A DNA stretch of 20,319 bases from contig JAGOOU010000002.1 in NCBI GenBank assembly GCA_017992335.1, positions 7,140 to 27,458 on the forward strand, written 5' to 3'. This document shows positions 5,842 to 15,905 of this stretch, piece by piece. This DNA is from Candidatus Parcubacteria bacterium. GTDB taxonomy: Bacteria; Patescibacteriota; Minisyncoccia; Minisyncoccales; Minisyncoccaceae. The first letter of the stretch is position 1, and every line of letters begins with the position of its first letter. The position numbers and the translations under genes were made by a program. The notes under the pieces are model-generated. The model saw only the letters and a list, made by a program, of their open reading frames with translations, did not search any database and had not been told where the DNA came from.

Positions 5842-6846
5842 TTATACAGTATTATATTTTTCAACAATTTCTTTTTGTATTTCCTTAAGAAGTTTGGGGT
5901 TAGCTTTGAGAAATTCTTTTGCTTTTTCCATGCCCACCCCTATTTTTTCTCCATTGTACACAAAACTAGATCCTGATTTAGAAATTACTCCTAATTTAGA
6001 TCCTAGATTAATTGCTTCTGATGCTCTAGAAACTCCTTCGTTGTAATAAATATCGAATTCAGCTGTCTTAAAAGGAGCAGCTACTTTATTCTTAACAATC
6101 TTTGCTTTGATTCTAGAACCAATAATGTTTTCTCCCTGCTTAATTTGGGCTACTCTTCTCAATTCAATTCTAACTGAGCTATAGAATTTTAGAGCAAGAC
6201 CACCAGGAGTTGTTTCTGGATTACCAAACATTATTCCAATTTTCATTCTAGTTTGGTTTAAAAAGATAAGAACTGTTTTTGTCCTAGAGACAATGCCTGA
6301 TAATTTTCTTAAAGCTTGGGACATTATTCTAGCTTGAAGTCCAATTTGCAATTCTCCCATTTCCCCTGCTACTTCTGTTTTAGGGACAAGAGCTGCTACT
6401 GAATCTACCACGATTACGTCTACTTCCCCTGATCTTACTAAGCTTTCAACAATATGCAGTCCTTGTTCTGCTGAATCAGGTTGAGAGATTAATAGGTCAT
6501 CAGTATTTACTCCAATCTTTTTAGCATAATCTGGATCCAAAGCATGCTCAGCATCAATAAAAGCTGCCACTCCTCCTGCTTTCTGAGCTTCTGCTAAAAC
6601 ATTTAGAGCTAATGTTGTTTTCCCTGTACTTTCTCCTCCATATATTTCAGTTATTCTTCCTCTGGGAATTCCATTAACCCCTAAAGCTAAATCAACAGTT
6701 AAAGAGCCTGTTGAAATAACATCAACATTAGACTTCTCTACTTCATTTAGCTTCATTATTGCTCCTTCTCCAAACTTCTCTTTAATTTCAGAGATAGCTT
6801 CTGCTAAATTGATTTTTTCTACTGGTTCTTGTTTTTTCTTAGCCAT
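5842..6846 (-). CDS. recA: Recombinase RecA
   Basis: RecA forms ATP-dependent filaments on single-stranded DNA for strand exchange and SOS co-protease activity. At 334 aa it has a complete core but lacks the long acidic C-terminal tail of E. coli RecA (353 aa), ending '...EIVEKYNTV'. The Walker A is GGESTGKT at 70-77 (commonly GPESSGKT). 'AFIDAEHALDPDYAKKIGV' follows, with Walker B 'VDVIVVDSVAALVP', loop L1 near 'EMGE' and loop L2 'FLNQTRMKIGIMFGNPETTP'. It is the last gene of the rpoB-rpoC-ftsK-recA run, 37 nt after ftsK. That gap holds a possible extended -10 (TGCTAAAAT) but no -35, and I saw no SOS box. A two-way terminator follows. Confidence 0.98.
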   Translation of the reverse strand: MAKKKQEPVEKINLAEAISEIKEKFGEGAIMKLNEVEKSNVDVISTGSLTVDLALGVNGIPRGRITEIYGGESTGKTTLALNVLAEAQKAGGVAAFIDAEHALDPDYAKKIGVNTDDLLISQPDSAEQGLHIVESLVRSGEVDVIVVDSVAALVPKTEVAGEMGELQIGLQARIMSQALRKLSGIVSRTKTVLIFLNQTRMKIGIMFGNPETTPGGLALKFYSSVRIELRRVAQIKQGENIIGSRIKAKIVKNKVAAPFKTAEFDIYYNEGVSRASEAINLGSKLGVISKSGSSFVYNGEKIGVGMEKAKEFLKANPKLLKEIQKEIVEKYNTV

Positions 6847-6883
6847 ATATGTATTTTAGCATGAATTATAGTTTAATACTATA

Positions 6884-9085
6884 TTATTCCTCAATCTCTC
6901 CGTCGTTAACGAAAATCTCTCTTGGCTTAGCTCCTTCAGATGGACCGACTATTCCTCTTTCTTCTAAAATATCTAATAATTTTGCTGCTCTAGCATAACC
7001 AATACCTAATCTTCTTTGAAGGAAAGTTGCTGATGCTTTTCTTGAAGTAATAACCATTCTTTTAGCTTCTTCATACAAGGGATCTTCTTTAGAAAAGAAA
7101 CTATCCATTTGGACTTCTTTTGTTTCCATTGCTCTAGCCAACTCTTTAGATAAAGAGTTTTCCTCTTCTTCTTTTGTTTCAAGATATCCTTCTTCTCCTT
7201 GTTCTTTAATCTCCCCTTCTTCTATTTCATTAGAAGTAATAAAGGTAGCTACTTTTTTAATTTCTTGTTCTGAAATATATGGGCTTTGGATTCTTCTTGG
7301 TTTAGCGTGTTCTTTGGTTAATAAAAGCATATCTCCTTTTCCTAAAAGCTTTTCTGCCCCAGAAGAATCAAGAATAGTTCTAGAGTCTATTAATGACCCT
7401 ACTTTAAGAGCAATTCTAGTAGTAATGTTTGCCTTAATTAAACCAGTAATAACCTCAACAGAAGGCCTTTGCGTGGCTAAAATGAGGTGTATTCCCGTTG
7501 CCCTACTCATCTGAGCTAATCTTACTACATATGATTCAATTTCTTTTCCTTTTACACTCATTAGATCAGCTAATTCATCAATAATCAAAACAATGTATGG
7601 CAATTTATCTTCTCCTTTTTTCTCCATTTTAGAATTATAGCTATGAATGTCTCTGCTGTTAGCTCCTGCTAAAACAGTAAATCTTCTTTCCATTTCTCCA
7701 ACTAACCATTTCAAAGCAACTAGTGTTTGTTGAGCATCGTAAATAACTGGACATAATAAATGAGGAAGAGACGAATAAACTGGAAACTCTACTCTTTTTG
7801 GATCAACCAAAACCAGTTTCATTTCTTCAGGACTGTTTCTGTATAAAAAGCTTAGAATAATTGAATTAAGACAAATTGTTTTACCAGAACCAGTTGTTCC
7901 ACCAACTAATAAGTGTGGCATTTCTGCTAAATCAGCAAAAGCACTGTTTCCTCTAACATCTTTTCCTAATGCCATATACAAAGAATTAGGAGATTTCTTA
8001 AATTCTTCTGTATCCAATATTTCTCTTAATCCAACCACTGCTCTTCTTTTATTAGGAATTTCCACTCCCACAAGAGACCTTCCTGGAATAGGTGCTTCAA
8101 TTCTAATTGTTGAACTAGCTAAAGCTAGAGCTAAATCGCTTTGAAGAGCTGTTATTTTAGACAACTTAATTCCTTCTGCTGGCTTTAATGTATACTGAGT
8201 AACCGTAGGACCAATATTAACTTCTGACATTTCGACTGGAATACCGAAAGTCTGAAGAGTTCTTTTAATAACCGATGAATTATATTCAATGTCCCCTCCT
8301 TCAGCTATTCCTTTTTTAGAAGATAAAAGATCCAAAGGAGGATATTTGTATTGAGGGTTCTCTTTTTTCTTTTCTTCAAATCCTTTTGCATTTTTATTAA
8401 ATCCAAATGTTTCTAATTGTTCTTCTTTCCTTTCAGGTCTTGGTTCTATTTTCTTAACCAATTCGATTAATGGCTTTTCTTTCTTAATCTCTGGCTTTAT
8501 CTCTTCTTCCTCCTCTTCTTCTACTACTGCTTTCATTTCTCTCCTCTTTTTCAAGATTGGGTCAAGAAGAATAACTAAAGAAAAAGACATGATAATAACT
8601 AGAACAAAAAAGCTTACCCAAAAATCAAAACCCTTAAGCATGGGCCAGGAAATAATATATCCAAACCAACCACCTTCTCCAGTATGCTTAATATTAAAAT
8701 TAGAAAAATCATATCTTAATTCTCCTAAAGAAAACATTGCTGAAGCAGATAATATAAAGAAAATAATGGAAAGAATTAAAGCGTTCTTAGCTGGCCTAAA
8801 ATCTTCCTCTTCTTTAAGAATAACTATTCCAGAAACAATTAGAATAATGGGAGTGATATAGTAAACATTACCAATTAACAGAAAAAAGAAGTTTTTTAAA
8901 GTTTCTCCGATAAATCCTGCTTTATTAGTAAAAGAGAATATGAAAACTACAGCCAAAAGAAAACAAAGCGAAGATAATAAATACTTCTTCACTTCTTCAC
9001 TTAAAGCAACTTTTGGTTGTGGGAATAAAGGATTTTTTTGGTTTTTCTTTTTTGAAACTGGTTTAGATTTTTTTCTTTTCTTCAT
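6884..9085 (-). CDS. ftsK: DNA translocase FtsK/SpoIIIE
   Basis: This is a septal, membrane-anchored DNA pump that clears chromosomes from the closing septum. At 733 aa it has a basic N-terminus and about four membrane segments (near residues 35-53, 66-90, 101-121 and 153-175). A short acidic/charged linker (EEEEEEE near 189-195) takes the place of the long linker of E. coli FtsK. The motor spans ~260-610: 'IGPTVTQYTLKPAEGIKLSK', 'APIPGRSLVGVEIPN', Walker A GTTGSGKT (396-403), 'LVDPKRVEFPVY', Walker B 'YIVLIIDELADLM' (497-509) and 'ILATQRPSVEVITGLIKAN'. The C-terminal gamma winged helix (~670-733) has 'RKASATFLQRRLGIGYARAA', implying recognition of polar guide sequences. It begins 9 nt after the rpoC stop. 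Confidence 0.97.
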   Translation of the reverse strand: MKKRKKSKPVSKKKNQKNPLFPQPKVALSEEVKKYLLSSLCFLLAVVFIFSFTNKAGFIGETLKNFFFLLIGNVYYITPIILIVSGIVILKEEEDFRPAKNALILSIIFFILSASAMFSLGELRYDFSNFNIKHTGEGGWFGYIISWPMLKGFDFWVSFFVLVIIMSFSLVILLDPILKKRREMKAVVEEEEEEEIKPEIKKEKPLIELVKKIEPRPERKEEQLETFGFNKNAKGFEEKKKENPQYKYPPLDLLSSKKGIAEGGDIEYNSSVIKRTLQTFGIPVEMSEVNIGPTVTQYTLKPAEGIKLSKITALQSDLALALASSTIRIEAPIPGRSLVGVEIPNKRRAVVGLREILDTEEFKKSPNSLYMALGKDVRGNSAFADLAEMPHLLVGGTTGSGKTICLNSIILSFLYRNSPEEMKLVLVDPKRVEFPVYSSLPHLLCPVIYDAQQTLVALKWLVGEMERRFTVLAGANSRDIHSYNSKMEKKGEDKLPYIVLIIDELADLMSVKGKEIESYVVRLAQMSRATGIHLILATQRPSVEVITGLIKANITTRIALKVGSLIDSRTILDSSGAEKLLGKGDMLLLTKEHAKPRRIQSPYISEQEIKKVATFITSNEIEEGEIKEQGEEGYLETKEEEENSLSKELARAMETKEVQMDSFFSKEDPLYEEAKRMVITSRKASATFLQRRLGIGYARAAKLLDILEERGIVGPSEGAKPREIFVNDGEIEE

Positions 9086-9094
9086 AAGAAAGAA

Positions 9095-12000
9095 TTATTT
9101 GTTCTTAATTCCTGTGCCTATTGGAACCAGTTTACCAATAATTACGTTTTCCTTCAAGCCCCTCAAATTATCTTCTTCTCCCCTTAATGAAGCTTCTATT
9201 AAAACTCTTGATGTTTCTTGGAAAGATGCAGCTGAAAGGAAGCTGTCAGTATTTAGGGCTACTTTAGAAATTCCTAAAACAACATCATCAAATTCAATTA
9301 CATTTTTCTTTTGTTTTTCCAACTCTTCGTTTTCTTCTAAAATCTTTGCTTTAGAAACAATTTCTTCAGGAGCAAAAAAGCTATCTCCCGGATCTTTGAT
9401 TTTCACTCTTGAAAACATTTGTCTGACAATAACTTCAACATGCTTATCATGAATTGAAACACCTTGGGAAATATATACTTTTTGGATTTCATCAATTATG
9501 TATTTTTGAGTTGATCTTGTTCCAACAAGTTTAAATAATTTCTTTAAATCAAGAGAACCAGCAGTTAATGGATCTCCTCTTTTAACCATATCTCCTTCCT
9601 TAACTAATATTTCAATATTGGGTGAAGTCTTGTATTCAATTGCTTCTTCTGCTTTTTTCTTTGAATTTTCATCTTTTTGAGGAAGGATTCTAATTAATCC
9701 TTTCTTTTCATCAGCTTCAATTACTTTTCCATCTTTAAGACAAATCTCTGCTTCTCCTTTGGGTGCTCTTCTTTCAAAAACCTCTTCTACTCTTGGAAGA
9801 CCCCTAGTAATATCTGCTTCTCCAGCAACTCCTCCAGTGTGGAACGTTCTCATTGTTAATTGAGTTCCTGGCTCTCCAATTGCTTGGGCAGCAACCACTC
9901 CCACTGCTTCTCCCATATCAATCATCTTTTTCCATCCTAAATCAAGCCCATAACACTTCTGGCAAACTCCTCTTTTGCATTTACAAGTTAAAGGAGACCT
10001 TACTTTAATTTCTGGAATATTTAATTCTTTAATCTTTTGAGCTTTCTTAAGATCTATAGCTTCTCCTGCTTTTAGTATTGTTTCATTAGTATTTGGATCA
10101 ACAATCTTTTCCATTGATATTCTTCCAAAAATCTTGTGAACAAAATCTTGATTAATGCTTTCTGATTCTTTTCTAGACATAATTAATCCTTCTTTATCTC
10201 CGCAATCTTCTTCAGTGATTATGACATCATGAGCAACGTCAACAAGCCTTCTTGTTAAATACCCTGAAGTAGAAGTTCTTAAAGCTGTATCAGCAGTACC
10301 TTTTCTAGCTCCGTGAGTAGAAATAAAATACTCAAGAACATCAAAACCTTCTTTAAATGAATTCTTAATGGCTAATTCAATAATTCTTCCAGCTGGATTA
10401 GCCACTAGTCCCTTCATTCCAGCCATTTGCACTGGCTGAGACCATGAACCCCTTGAACCAGAATCAACGATTGAGAACACTGGACTGGTAGAAGAAATTG
10501 CACGAGGAACAAGTTTTTCAATTTCATTCTTTACTTTTTTCCAAACTTCTATTACTTGATTAGATTTTTCATCGCGAGATAATAATCCTTTTTCATAATA
10601 ATCCTCTATGACTCTAATCTTTTCTTCTGCTTGTTTTATTAACTCTTCCTTTTCAACTGGAACTGTTAAATCATCCATTCCCCAAGTAATTCCTGATTTT
10701 GTAGCAAACTTAAATCCTAGATTTTTAATTTTATCCAATGTTTCTGCTGCTGCGTTTCCATGAATATCAACAATTCTGTTAATCATTTTCTTTACATTCT
10801 TTGAGTCCATTGTTTCGTTTTGATATTCAAATCCTTCTGGTAAAACTTCGTTGAATAAAATTCTTCCCACGCTAGTTTCAATAAATTCATTGTCTTTTCG
10901 TACCTTAATATTAGCTCTTAAATCAATTTTCTTTAAATTGTATGCAATAAGAGCATCTTCAAAAGAGCTAAATATTTTTCCTTCTCCTTTTGCCTGAGGA
11001 ACAATCTTGGTTAAATAATAGCAACCCAAAACCATATCTTTGGTTGGAATCATAATTGGATCTCCGGTTGATGGTTTTAATAGGTTAACACTTGATAGCA
11101 TTCTTTGTTTTGCTTCTGCTTGAGCTTCTTCTGATAAAGGAACATGAATAGCCATTTGGTCTCCATCAAAATCAGCATTAAACGCAGTACAAACTAAAGG
11201 ATGTAATCTAATTGCTTCTCCTTCAATTAAAACAGGATAAAATGCCTGAACCCCTAGACGGTGTAATGTTGGAGCACGGTTTAATAATACTAATTTTTCT
11301 TTTACCACTTCTTCTAAACATCCCCAAATTTCATCTGTTTCTTCTTCTATTAATCTTGAAGCTCCTCTTACGTTAAAAGCCCATTCTTTCTCAAGTATTT
11401 TTTTAATGACAAAAGGCTTAAATAGTTCTAAGGCCATTTTCTTAGGAACTCCACATTGATCTAATCTTAGATTAGGACCAACCACAATTACACTTCTTCC
11501 TGAATAGTCAACTCTTTTGCCTAATAAATTCTGCCTGAACCTTCCTTGTTTTCCTTGAAGCATATCAGATAAACTTTTTAAAAGTCTTTTCCCTCCTGTA
11601 CTTGCTTGGGTTGTAGTTCCTTTTCTCATCTTGTTATCAATCAAAGCGTCAACTGCTTCCTGAAGCATTCTTTTCTCATTTCTAACGATAACTTCTGGTG
11701 CTCCGATTTCTAATAAATATTTCAATCTGTTGTTTCTATTGATTACTCTTCTGTATAAATCATTTAAATCAGAAGAAGCGTACCTTCCTCCGTCTAGCTG
11801 AACCATTGGTCTTAAATCAGGAGGCAAAACTGGCAAAACGTCTATAAACATCCATTCTGGCCTTACTCCTGAACGCTTCATTTCTTGGAAAAGCTTAAGT
11901 CTTCTTAAAAGATTTCTCTTTTCTTCTGTTATTTTCTTTTCCTGTAATTTTGCTTTTAATTTTTCTATTTCTTCCTCTAAATTAATCTTTTTGAAAAGTT

Positions 12001-12652
12001 CTTTAATTACTTCTGCTCCTGTTCCTGCTTCAAACATTTCACCGTATTTTAAAGACAATCTGTGATAATCAATCTCGCTCAAAACAGCTAATCTTTTGAT
12101 TGAAGAAACTTCTTGTTTAGCTCTTTCTTTAGATTCTTTTAATTTTTCTAAAGTCTCCTTGTCATTTTTTGATTCTTTGCTTTTGCTTTTAAATTCTTCT
12201 TCTATCTCTTCTAATATCTTTTCTCTTGCATCTTCATCAACTTTAGTTACAATGTATGAAATGAAATAAATTACTTCTTCTATTTTATTTAAAGAAATTC
12301 CTAAGACCATTCCAATTTTAGAAGGAATACTTTTTAAAAACCAAATGTGAGAAACTGGTGTAGCTAATTTAATATGACCCATTCTTTCACGCCTAACAGA
12401 AGACTTGGTTACCTCAACTCCACAACGATCACAGATTATTCCCTTGTATCTTATTCTCTTGTATTTTCCACAAAAACATTCGTAATCTTTGGTTGGTCCA
12501 AAAATCTTTTCACAAAACAAACCATCTTTTTCTGGCCTTTGGGTTCTGTAATTAATTGTTTCAGGCTTAGTCACTTCTCCATAAGACCAATTCAAAACCT
12601 CTTCAGAAGAAGCTAACTTGATTTTTATTGATTCTAAATCAGAAACAAACAT
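9095..12652 (-). CDS. rpoC: DNA-directed RNA polymerase subunit beta'
   Basis: This is the catalytic large subunit of RNA polymerase, 1185 aa, shorter than the 1407 aa of E. coli. The N-terminal zinc site is C59, C61, C74, C77 ('CFCGKYKRIRYKGIICDRC'). The catalytic NADFDGD loop is at 492-498 and the second zinc site is C817, C890, C897, C900. The bridge-helix/trigger-loop region includes 'GEPGTQLTMRTFHTGG' (926-941). Residues ~140-185 form a Lys/Glu-rich predicted coiled coil near the N-terminal clamp. Compactness comes from lacking the large lineage-specific inserts. It starts 23 nt after the rpoB stop with no Shine-Dalgarno and ends 9 nt before ftsK. Confidence 0.99.
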   Translation of the reverse strand: MFVSDLESIKIKLASSEEVLNWSYGEVTKPETINYRTQRPEKDGLFCEKIFGPTKDYECFCGKYKRIRYKGIICDRCGVEVTKSSVRRERMGHIKLATPVSHIWFLKSIPSKIGMVLGISLNKIEEVIYFISYIVTKVDEDAREKILEEIEEEFKSKSKESKNDKETLEKLKESKERAKQEVSSIKRLAVLSEIDYHRLSLKYGEMFEAGTGAEVIKELFKKINLEEEIEKLKAKLQEKKITEEKRNLLRRLKLFQEMKRSGVRPEWMFIDVLPVLPPDLRPMVQLDGGRYASSDLNDLYRRVINRNNRLKYLLEIGAPEVIVRNEKRMLQEAVDALIDNKMRKGTTTQASTGGKRLLKSLSDMLQGKQGRFRQNLLGKRVDYSGRSVIVVGPNLRLDQCGVPKKMALELFKPFVIKKILEKEWAFNVRGASRLIEEETDEIWGCLEEVVKEKLVLLNRAPTLHRLGVQAFYPVLIEGEAIRLHPLVCTAFNADFDGDQMAIHVPLSEEAQAEAKQRMLSSVNLLKPSTGDPIMIPTKDMVLGCYYLTKIVPQAKGEGKIFSSFEDALIAYNLKKIDLRANIKVRKDNEFIETSVGRILFNEVLPEGFEYQNETMDSKNVKKMINRIVDIHGNAAAETLDKIKNLGFKFATKSGITWGMDDLTVPVEKEELIKQAEEKIRVIEDYYEKGLLSRDEKSNQVIEVWKKVKNEIEKLVPRAISSTSPVFSIVDSGSRGSWSQPVQMAGMKGLVANPAGRIIELAIKNSFKEGFDVLEYFISTHGARKGTADTALRTSTSGYLTRRLVDVAHDVIITEEDCGDKEGLIMSRKESESINQDFVHKIFGRISMEKIVDPNTNETILKAGEAIDLKKAQKIKELNIPEIKVRSPLTCKCKRGVCQKCYGLDLGWKKMIDMGEAVGVVAAQAIGEPGTQLTMRTFHTGGVAGEADITRGLPRVEEVFERRAPKGEAEICLKDGKVIEADEKKGLIRILPQKDENSKKKAEEAIEYKTSPNIEILVKEGDMVKRGDPLTAGSLDLKKLFKLVGTRSTQKYIIDEIQKVYISQGVSIHDKHVEVIVRQMFSRVKIKDPGDSFFAPEEIVSKAKILEENEELEKQKKNVIEFDDVVLGISKVALNTDSFLSAASFQETSRVLIEASLRGEEDNLRGLKENVIIGKLVPIGTGIKNK

Positions 12653-12675
12653 AATTTATTCTTTAAATTAATAAT

Positions 12676-15600
12676 TTATTCTTCTTCAATCTTACCCTTA
12701 ATAATTACATTAAGAGAAAGAGCTTTTAGTTCTGCAAGTAAAAGATTAAAAGATGCAGGAATATTAGGATTCTTAATCTTCTCTCCTTTTAGAATTGACT
12801 CATAAGTTGCAGCACGACCCAAAACATCATCTGATTTAATGGTTAGCATTTCCTGAAGAGTATAAGCTGCTCCGTATCCTTCCAATGCCCAGACTTCCAT
12901 TTCACCAAATCTCTGTCCTCCGAATTGAGCTTTTCCTCCTAATGGTTGCTGAGTAATTAATGAGTAAGGGCCAATAGAACGCATATGAATTTTATCTTCA
13001 ACCATGTGAGCTAGTTTCATCATGTAAATATATCCAACTGTAATTTTTTCTGGAAATGGTTCCCCTGTTTCCGGATCAATTAAAGTTAATTTTCCATCTT
13101 CTGGATATCCTGCTTCTTTTAATTGTTCTTTAATGTTCTTTTCGTTAGCTCCTGATAAAGATGGAGTGGCTGCATTGTATCCTAATTTCTTAACAGCTAG
13201 CCCAAAGTGGGTTTCTAAAATTTGTCCCAAGTTCATTCTTGAAGCAACTGACAAAGGATTTAAAATAATGTCAACTGGAGTTCCATCTTCTAAAAATGGC
13301 ATTTCTTCTGGCGGTAATATTTTAGCAATAATACCTTTATTTCCGTGTCTTCCTGCTAATTTATCTCCTACTTGAATTTTTCTTACTTCTGAAACTCTAA
13401 CTCTGATTTTTTTAATTACTCCTGGATCCAAAGAATATCCTTCACTTCTAGCAAAAACCCTGACATCAGTTATTCTTCCTCTCTTGCCATGTTCTAATCT
13501 TAATGAAGTATCTTTTACTTCCTTTGCTTTTTCTCCAAAGATTGCTCTTAATAATCTTTCTTCAGCGCTTAATTCAGCTTCTCCTTTAGGAGAAATCTTT
13601 CCTACTAAAATATCATTTGGTCCGACTTCTGCTCCAATCCTAATAATTCCTTCTTCATCAAGGTCTTTTAATTTGTCTTCTCCAACATTAGGAATGTCAG
13701 AAGTTGTGATTTCTGGTCCAAGTTTTGTTTCTCTTACATCACAGAAAAAATCTTCGATGTGAACAGAAGTAAATACATCCTCTTTAACTAGTCTTTCTGA
13801 TAAAACAATTGCGTCTTCAAAAGTATTTCCTCTCCAAGAAATAAAGGAAACAAGAAGATTTCTTCCTAAACTTAACATTCCATTTGAAATAGATCCTCCT
13901 TCTGCTAAAATATCTCCTTTTTTAACCTTTTCTCCCTTATTAGCAACTGCTCTTTCGTGGAAACAAGTATATTGATTAGTTCTATCAAAAAGTCTTAAAG
14001 GATATGAAGTTGTTCCTGATTCTCCTTTAACTTTTATTTCTTTTGAATCAACTTTAATAACTTCTCCTGCTTCTTTTGCTACAATTAATTGTCCTGAATC
14101 TTTTGCTACAAATGGCTCCATTCCAGTTCCAACAAGCGGAGCTTCTGGATTAACAAGAGGCACTGCTTGTCTTTGCATGTTTGAACCCATTTGAGCTCTG
14201 TTAGCATCGTCGTTTTGTAAAAATGGTATTAATGATGTTGCAACAGAAGTAAATTGCTGAGGCGAAACATCAATATAGTCAATTTTTTCTCTTTCGATCT
14301 CCCCTGCTTCTCCTTTAATTCTTGCTTCCACTCTTTCGTTAATAATATTGCCATCTTCATCTAAAGCAATACTAGCTGGAGCAATATTATATCTTTCTTC
14401 TGCATTAGCATCTAAATATTGAATCTCTTTTGTTACTTTTGCTTTTTCTACTTTAAAATATGGAGTTTCTAAAAATCCATAAGGGTTAACTCTTGAGTAT
14501 AGAGCTAAGTGAGTAACAAGCCCTACGTTATGTCCTTCTGGAGTCTGGATAGGACAAATCTTTCCATAGTGAGAAGGCTGCACGTCTCTAACATCAAAAC
14601 CAGCTCTTTCTCTTGTTAATCCTCCAGGACCAGTAGCAGTTAATCTTCTCTTGTGTTCTAATTCTGATAATGGATTAACATTATCCATGAACTGAGAAAA
14701 TTGACTAGCAGTAAAAAACTGAGTTGCTTGAGCAATAAACGGTCTTGGATTTACTAATTGTCCAGGGCTAAGATTTTCAAACTCTAAAGTAGACATTCTA
14801 TCTTTAATTATTCTTGCCATTCTAGCTAGTCCTACTCTCAATTTGCTAGATAATAATTCTGAAAAGTTTCTTACTCTTCTGTTGCCTAAATGATCAATTT
14901 GATCAGGGTGAGCAATGGGATTATTATTAAGCCTGATTATTTCTCTCAAAACAATGATAATATCTTCTATAGATAAAACCCTATCTTCCTTTTTAATGTC
15001 TCTGTTTTTTTCTGGTTTTAATTCTGGGAGACGAGACCACATCTTATATCTTCCTACTTTTGATAAGTCGTATCTCTCAAAATTAAAAAACATGTTAAAG
15101 ATTAATTCTCTGGCTGAATCAGGGTTAGCCATTTCTCCTGATCTCAATCTTTGATAAATCTCTAATAAAGCTTCTTCCTGATTTTTAGCTGGGTCTTTCT
15201 TTAATGTTTCTTCTATGTATCTTACTTCTCCCCCATCAAAAGGAACAAACATATCCATAATATCATTATCGCTATATCCTCCTAAAGCTTTAAGAATTGT
15301 TGTTGCGGGAACCTTTCTTTTTCTATCAATCTTGACACTAATAACTCCTGTATGTTCTGTTTCAAATTCAAGCCATGAACCGCGATTAGGAATAATCTTT
15401 GCCCCAAAACATCTTTTCCCTCTATTAATACTTAAAGGGAAGAATACTCCAGGAGAGCGGATAAGCTGAGAAACAACTACTCTTTCTACTCCATTCAAAA
15501 CAAAAGTTCCTCTTTCAGTTAAAAGAGGAAAATTGCCAAAAAATATTTCTTGTTCTTGAGATCTCTTTGTTTTTAAGTTAACTAGCTTTGTTCTTACTCT

Positions 15601-15855
15601 TAAAGGTGCTACATATGAATCATTGTTTTCTTTTGCTTCAAAGCCAGAAGCATAATTAGGGTTTCCAAATTTGTAGTCTAAAAAATAAAGCTCAAGCTCT
15701 TTTCCTGTGTAATCTCTAACTGGCGATATTTCAGCAAATAGATCCTTTAACTCCTCTTCCCAAAATTGTCTTCCGCTTTCTTGCTGCAAAAAGATTAAAC
15801 TTGGCAAAGGATAAGAAATTTGGCTTTTTGAAAAATCCTTGACTTTATTTTTCAT
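12676..15855 (-). CDS. rpoB: DNA-directed RNA polymerase subunit beta
   Basis: This is the second catalytic subunit of RNA polymerase, 1059 aa against 1342 in E. coli. Recognisable regions are 'TFVLNGVERVVVSQLIRSPG' (117-136), the rifampicin pocket (~380-412: 'QFMDNVNPLSE', 'HKRRLTATGPGG'), 'DDANRAQMGSNMQRQAVPL' (549-567), 'GRHGNKG' (835-841) and the C-terminal 'GGQRFGEMEVWALEGYGAAY' that pairs with beta'. By alignment to E. coli, Q513, D516 and H526 are kept (Q388, D391, H401), but S531 is Thr (T406). The ATG at 15855 starts the family N-terminus and has no Shine-Dalgarno. The upstream ~200 nt hold a promoter candidate and a leader hairpin. rplJ/rplL, which often precede rpoB, are not here. 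Confidence 0.99.
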   Translation of the reverse strand: MKNKVKDFSKSQISYPLPSLIFLQQESGRQFWEEELKDLFAEISPVRDYTGKELELYFLDYKFGNPNYASGFEAKENNDSYVAPLRVRTKLVNLKTKRSQEQEIFFGNFPLLTERGTFVLNGVERVVVSQLIRSPGVFFPLSINRGKRCFGAKIIPNRGSWLEFETEHTGVISVKIDRKRKVPATTILKALGGYSDNDIMDMFVPFDGGEVRYIEETLKKDPAKNQEEALLEIYQRLRSGEMANPDSARELIFNMFFNFERYDLSKVGRYKMWSRLPELKPEKNRDIKKEDRVLSIEDIIIVLREIIRLNNNPIAHPDQIDHLGNRRVRNFSELLSSKLRVGLARMARIIKDRMSTLEFENLSPGQLVNPRPFIAQATQFFTASQFSQFMDNVNPLSELEHKRRLTATGPGGLTRERAGFDVRDVQPSHYGKICPIQTPEGHNVGLVTHLALYSRVNPYGFLETPYFKVEKAKVTKEIQYLDANAEERYNIAPASIALDEDGNIINERVEARIKGEAGEIEREKIDYIDVSPQQFTSVATSLIPFLQNDDANRAQMGSNMQRQAVPLVNPEAPLVGTGMEPFVAKDSGQLIVAKEAGEVIKVDSKEIKVKGESGTTSYPLRLFDRTNQYTCFHERAVANKGEKVKKGDILAEGGSISNGMLSLGRNLLVSFISWRGNTFEDAIVLSERLVKEDVFTSVHIEDFFCDVRETKLGPEITTSDIPNVGEDKLKDLDEEGIIRIGAEVGPNDILVGKISPKGEAELSAEERLLRAIFGEKAKEVKDTSLRLEHGKRGRITDVRVFARSEGYSLDPGVIKKIRVRVSEVRKIQVGDKLAGRHGNKGIIAKILPPEEMPFLEDGTPVDIILNPLSVASRMNLGQILETHFGLAVKKLGYNAATPSLSGANEKNIKEQLKEAGYPEDGKLTLIDPETGEPFPEKITVGYIYMMKLAHMVEDKIHMRSIGPYSLITQQPLGGKAQFGGQRFGEMEVWALEGYGAAYTLQEMLTIKSDDVLGRAATYESILKGEKIKNPNIPASFNLLLAELKALSLNVIIKGKIEEE

Positions 15856-15863
15856 ATTGTTTT

Positions 15864-15905
15864 AAAAACTAATCCTGGGCATTGCAACAAAAAAATGCCC
15901 TGATT
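15864..15905 (-). promoter_or_regulatory. Terminator-like hairpin in the rpoB leader
   Basis: On the minus strand AATC-A-GGGCATT, a 10-nt loop, AATGCCC-AG-GATT form an 11-bp stem with a small internal loop. AG and five T residues (15868-15864) follow, ending 8 nt before the rpoB start codon. It resembles an attenuator or a translation-blocking leader hairpin. On the plus strand the same stem is followed by CTTTATTTTTTT, so it could also stop antisense transcription. Confidence 0.5.

Noticed and set aside
8940..9452. 170-aa plus-strand frame across the ftsK/rpoC junction
   Set aside because: Phe/Ser-rich antisense of two firmly identified genes, with no promoter or ribosome site.
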